Source: Allopusillimonas ginsengisoli
GTDB taxonomy: Bacteria; Pseudomonadota; Gammaproteobacteria; Burkholderiales; Burkholderiaceae_B
Assembly (NCBI RefSeq): GCF_004153455.1
Contig: NZ_SDQE01000009.1
Span: 62,001 to 126,000 of the forward strand
Direction of reading: 5' to 3'
DNA: 64,000 bases
Positions 60,710 through 64,000 of the stretch are shown piece after piece. The notes under the pieces were generated by a model, which saw nothing but the letters and a program-made list of their open reading frames with translations, did no database searches and had not been told where the DNA came from. The translations under genes were made by a program, and so were the position numbers. The stretch's first letter is position 1, and the number at the start of each line of letters is the position of its first letter.

Positions 60710-62671
60710 TTAAACGTCGACGTCGGCAAGGTTGCCTTTTTCTTCGAGCCACGAACGGCGCTGGGCTGACTCGCCCTTGCCCATCAGCATGTCGAACATG
60801 CGTGTGGTGGCTTCAATGCCCGGCTCGCCGTAAACCACGGGCATCAGGCGCCGTGTGTCGGGATTCATGGTGGTATCCCACAGCTGTTCGGCGCTCATTT
60901 CACCCAGCCCCTTGAATCGGCTGATGCTCCAGGCGCCTTCGCGCACGCCTTCGCTGCGCAGCTTTTCCTGCGCCGCTTCGAGCTCGGCCTGATCCAGGCA
61001 ATAAAGCTTGCGAGCCGGCCGCTTGCCTGCCGCCGGCACATCGACACGGAACAACGGCGGACGCGCGACATACACATTGCCGGCTTCGACCAGCTTGGGA
61101 AAATGCCGGAAAAACAGCGTGAGGAGCAATACCTGAATATGCGAGCCATCGACGTCGGCATCGGACAGAATGCAGACACGCCCATAGCGCAGGCTGGAAA
61201 GATCGGGATTATCGCCAGGGCCGTGCGGATCCACGCCAATGGCCACAGCAATATCATGGATTTCGTTGTTGGCAAAGAGACGGTCGCGATCCACCTCCCA
61301 GGAGTTCAACACCTTGCCGCGCAAAGGCAGGATGGCCTGAAACTCCTTGTCGCGCCCCATTTTCGCCGAGCCGCCGGCAGAATCGCCCTCGACCAGAAAA
61401 ATCTCGGTCATGGCGGGATCGCTGGATTCGCAGTCGGTCAGCTTGCCTGGCAACACGGCCACGCCGGAGCTTTTGCGTTTCTCGACCTTCTGGGCGGAGC
61501 GAGCCCGGGCCTGGGCCTGCCGAATGGCAATCTCGGCCAGCTTGCGCCCGTACTCGACATTGGCATTGAGCCACAGGTCCAGGGCATTCTTGACATAGCC
61601 GCTGACCAGCCTGACGGCATCCCGGCTGTTGAGTTTTTCCTTGATCTGGCCCTGGAACTGCGGATCAAGCACTTTGGCCGACAACACAAAGCTGGCCCGG
61701 GCAAAGACATCGTCGGCCAGCAGCTTCACCCCTTTGGGCACCAGCGAATGCAGCTCGGCGAAAGCTTTGACCGCGCTGAACAGGCCGTCGCGCAGGCCGG
61801 CCTCATGGGTACCGCCCGCCGTGGTGGATATGAGGTTGACATAGGATTCGCGCAGCACCTGGCCATCCGCCGTCCAGGCAACCACCCACTGCGCGCCCTC
61901 GCCTGCCGCGAATGACTCGTCGTCGTCACCCGCGTACTGCTTGCCCTCGAAAACCGGAATGATTTTCTCGGTGCCATCAAGCGCTTCGTCGAGATAGCCT
62001 CGCAAGCCCTCTTGATAGTGCCATTCGCGCACTTCGCCGGTCTTTTCCAGCGTCAGCGAGACTTTGATGCCATTGAGCAACACGGCTTTGCTGCGCAGGG
62101 CATGCACCAACTCTGGCACAGGGATGGCCGCACTGTCGAAATATTTTGGATCTGGCCAAACGCGCACCACCGTGCCGGACTTTCGGCGCGGCGCCGTATC
62201 CACTTGCTGCAGCGGTGTCTGGACATCGCCCCCGGCAAACACCAGCTCGTGCACGGCCCCATCGCGCCAGACGCGAACCTCGAGGCGACGCGAAAGCGCG
62301 TTGGTTACCGACACGCCCACGCCGTGCAGGCCGCCGGAAAATGCATAGGCGCCCCCTTGCTTCTTGTCAAACTTGCCGCCTGCGTGCAGCCGGGTAAAGA
62401 CCAGCTCCACCACCGGGGCATGCTCTTCGGGATGCAGGCCGACAGGAATGCCCCGCCCGTCATCCTGCACCGAGACGCTGCCATCGGTGTGCAGCGTGAC
62501 GCCAATCTGGCTGCCGAAGCCAGCCAGCGCCTCGTCTGCCGCGTTGTCAATGACCTCCTGAATGATATGAAGAGGATTGTCGGTACGGGTATACATGCCA
62601 GGCCGTTGCCGGACAGGCTCCAGGCCCTTGAGTACCCGTATGGATGCTTCGTCGTAACGTGGTATAGCCAA
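60710..62671 (-). CDS. parE: DNA topoisomerase IV subunit B
   Basis: A 653-residue GHKL ATPase partner of ParC. ATP-binding motifs are EVIDNAADEALAG, DDGRGIPVGLH and SGGLHGVGVSVTNAL; the Toprim domain has EGDSAGGSAK and LSDADVDGSHI. It starts ATG 62671 and faces trxA across 221 bases. Confidence 0.97.
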   Translation of the reverse strand: MAIPRYDEASIRVLKGLEPVRQRPGMYTRTDNPLHIIQEVIDNAADEALAGFGSQIGVTLHTDGSVSVQDDGRGIPVGLHPEEHAPVVELVFTRLHAGGKFDKKQGGAYAFSGGLHGVGVSVTNALSRRLEVRVWRDGAVHELVFAGGDVQTPLQQVDTAPRRKSGTVVRVWPDPKYFDSAAIPVPELVHALRSKAVLLNGIKVSLTLEKTGEVREWHYQEGLRGYLDEALDGTEKIIPVFEGKQYAGDDDESFAAGEGAQWVVAWTADGQVLRESYVNLISTTAGGTHEAGLRDGLFSAVKAFAELHSLVPKGVKLLADDVFARASFVLSAKVLDPQFQGQIKEKLNSRDAVRLVSGYVKNALDLWLNANVEYGRKLAEIAIRQAQARARSAQKVEKRKSSGVAVLPGKLTDCESSDPAMTEIFLVEGDSAGGSAKMGRDKEFQAILPLRGKVLNSWEVDRDRLFANNEIHDIAVAIGVDPHGPGDNPDLSSLRYGRVCILSDADVDGSHIQVLLLTLFFRHFPKLVEAGNVYVARPPLFRVDVPAAGKRPARKLYCLDQAELEAAQEKLRSEGVREGAWSISRFKGLGEMSAEQLWDTTMNPDTRRLMPVVYGEPGIEATTRMFDMLMGKGESAQRRSWLEEKGNLADVDV

Positions 62672-62827
62672 TTTGTTCCCAGAATTCGTGTGATTGAATG
62701 CGCTATTTTACGGAGTATGCGAACCGGCGCAGTCTGCGCGACTAAGCGCAGAGTGGTATGCTTGTCGAAAAACAGCAACGCAACAGGGGCAGTCACTGCC
62801 CAAACAGGCCGCATTGCATACGATACA

Positions 62828-62857
62828 TTGTGCAATTGCCCTGCCATCACGTATAGT
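62828..62857 (+). promoter_or_regulatory. Possible trxA promoter
   Basis: TTGTGC (62828-62833) and TATAGT (62852-62857), 18 bases apart, 35 bases before the trxA ATG. Confidence 0.5.
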
Positions 62858-62892
62858 TTTCTTATACCACCCCATTCTTTTTTCTTTTTATC

Positions 62893-63219
62893 ATGAGCGA
62901 ATCCATCAAACACGTGAGCGATGCCTCGTTTGAGGCAGACGTCATCAACTCAGACCTTCCCGTCCTGGTCGACTACTGGGCATCCTGGTGTGGCCCCTGC
63001 AAAATGATTGCGCCACTGCTGGACGAAGCCGCCAAACAATACGCTGGCCGTGTTATCATTGCCAAGGTCAATGTCGACGACAACCCCGACACCGCAGCCA
63101 ACTTTGGTGTCCGTGGCATCCCCACCCTCATGCTATTCAAAAACGGCAAAGCAGCCGCGACAAAGGTGGGCGCATTGTCTAAATCGCAACTCAACGCGTT
63201 CCTGGACGAATCCCTGTAA
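62893..63219 (+). CDS. trxA: Thioredoxin 1
   Basis: A 108-residue thioredoxin with the redox site WCGPC (32-36) and the cis-Pro in RGIPTLML. It reduces disulfides in the cytosol. The ATG at 62893 has a pyrimidine-rich leader (TTCTTTTTTCTTTTTATC) but no Shine-Dalgarno sequence. rho follows by 75 bases, a common order in proteobacteria. Confidence 0.97.
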   Translation: MSESIKHVSDASFEADVINSDLPVLVDYWASWCGPCKMIAPLLDEAAKQYAGRVIIAKVNVDDNPDTAANFGVRGIPTLMLFKNGKAAATKVGALSKSQLNAFLDESL

Positions 63220-63294
63220 AAACATGTTGTTTTTTGCGCGCGACCCTTTTCTGGGCTCGCCACCACTTGCAAATACCCCGCCTCCTCTTCTCAC

Positions 63295-64000
63295 ATGCAT
63301 CTCAACGAATTAAAAACACAGCACGTCTCCAAGCTGCTGGAACTCGCCGCCGAACTGGAGATCGACAACGCCAGCCGGCTGCGCAAGCAGGAGCTCATGT
63401 TTGCCATCATGAAGCGGCGCGCCAAACAAGGCGAGCAGATCTTCGGTGACGGGGTGCTGGAAGTACTCCCCGATGGCTTTGGCTTCTTGCGCTCGCCCGA
63501 AACCTCCTACCTGGCCAGTACGGACGACATCTACATCTCGCCCTCGCAGATCCGGCGCTTCAATTTGCATACCGGCGACTCGATCGAGGGTGAAGTCCGT
63601 ACGCCCAAGGATGGCGAACGCTATTTTGCACTGGTCAAGGTTGACAAGGTCAACGGCATGCAGCCCGAAGCGATCAAGCATCGGATCATGTTCGAAAACC
63701 TGACGCCTCTGCATCCAGATGAAGTCATGACGCTCGAGCGCAGCATCAAGAGCGAAGAAAACATCACCGGCCGCATCCTGGATATCTTTGCGCCGCTGGG
63801 CAAAGGCCAGCGCGCGCTGATCGTCGCCAGCCCGAAATCGGGCAAAACGGTCATGATGCAGCATATCGCGCACGCCATCACCACCAATTATCCGGACGCC
63901 TTCATGATCGTCCTGCTGGTCGACGAGCGCCCTGAAGAGGTCACAGAAATGCAGCGCACGGTGCGCGGCGAAGTCGTCGCCTCCACCTTCGACGAACCCG
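63295..64000 (+). CDS. rho: Transcription termination factor Rho (partial, 5' part)
   Basis: Codons 1-235 are visible; the gene runs off the right edge. [20 protein letters not shown] is the family start, the cold-shock RNA-binding part shows [30 protein letters not shown], and the P-loop [17 protein letters not shown] is present. The hexamer unwinds RNA to stop transcription. No Shine-Dalgarno precedes the ATG at 63295 (CTCCTCTTCTCACATG). Confidence 0.97.
   Translation, partial: MHLNELKTQHVSKLLELAAELEIDNASRLRKQELMFAIMKRRAKQGEQIFGDGVLEVLPDGFGFLRSPETSYLASTDDIYISPSQIRRFNLHTGDSIEGEVRTPKDGERYFALVKVDKVNGMQPEAIKHRIMFENLTPLHPDEVMTLERSIKSEENITGRILDIFAPLGKGQRALIVASPKSGKTVMMQHIAHAITTNYPDAFMIVLLVDERPEEVTEMQRTVRGEVVASTFDEP

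Overview
The window looks like chromosomal DNA of a betaproteobacterium of the order Burkholderiales, probably Alcaligenaceae (the Bordetella/Achromobacter/Pusillimonas neighbourhood). This rests on gene orders typical of that group (rpsU-dnaG-rpoD; hfq-hflX-hflK-hflC-hisZ-purA; ndk-rlmN-rodZ-ispG-hisS-yfgM-bamB-der-hisC), on hisZ, and on the protein sequences. No species can be named from the sequence alone.

Layout. 1-8.1 kb is a loose accessory stretch: a partial membrane protein, a fluoride riboswitch with crcB, an LpxL-type lipid A acyltransferase, a membrane protein of unknown function, a secreted amidohydrolase, several tiny hydrophilic ORFs, a tRNA with anticodon CAU, and a small membrane protein. 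8.1-15.6 kb is metabolic and uptake: a membrane-bound PQQ dehydrogenase, a His-rich TonB receptor next to a Zur-like palindrome, a BenE-type transporter, pxpA and an FMN reductase. 15.7-20.7 kb is the rpoD-dnaG-rpsU operon. 20.8-37.1 kb is a long leftward run of housekeeping genes: a phosphoribosyltransferase, purA, hisZ, hflC-hflK-hflX-hfq, hisC, der, bamB, yfgM-like, hisS, ispG, rodZ-like, rlmN and ndk. valS (rightward) faces trmD-rimM-rpsP; a tusA-like gene and alaS follow.

45.4-54.3 kb is the main accessory island: eight tightly overlapping genes encoding a type IVb thin pilus of the R64/ICE kind (pilL, N, O, P, Q, R, S, V), with the PilV tip protein but no visible shufflon or recombinase. 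It sits between alaS and a dadA/ugpB-like pair. 57.2-62.7 kb holds a ferredoxin-NAD reductase, parC and parE. The right edge has trxA and the start of rho on the plus strand.

How the parts work together: most of the window is replication, transcription, translation and membrane quality-control machinery in co-oriented, often overlapping operons. The clearest regulatory elements are the fluoride riboswitch before crcB, the Zur-like box between the TonB receptor and the BenE-type gene, a predicted hairpin covering the ribosome site of the PQQ dehydrogenase, and several Rho-independent terminators. The least ordinary system is the compact pilus operon.
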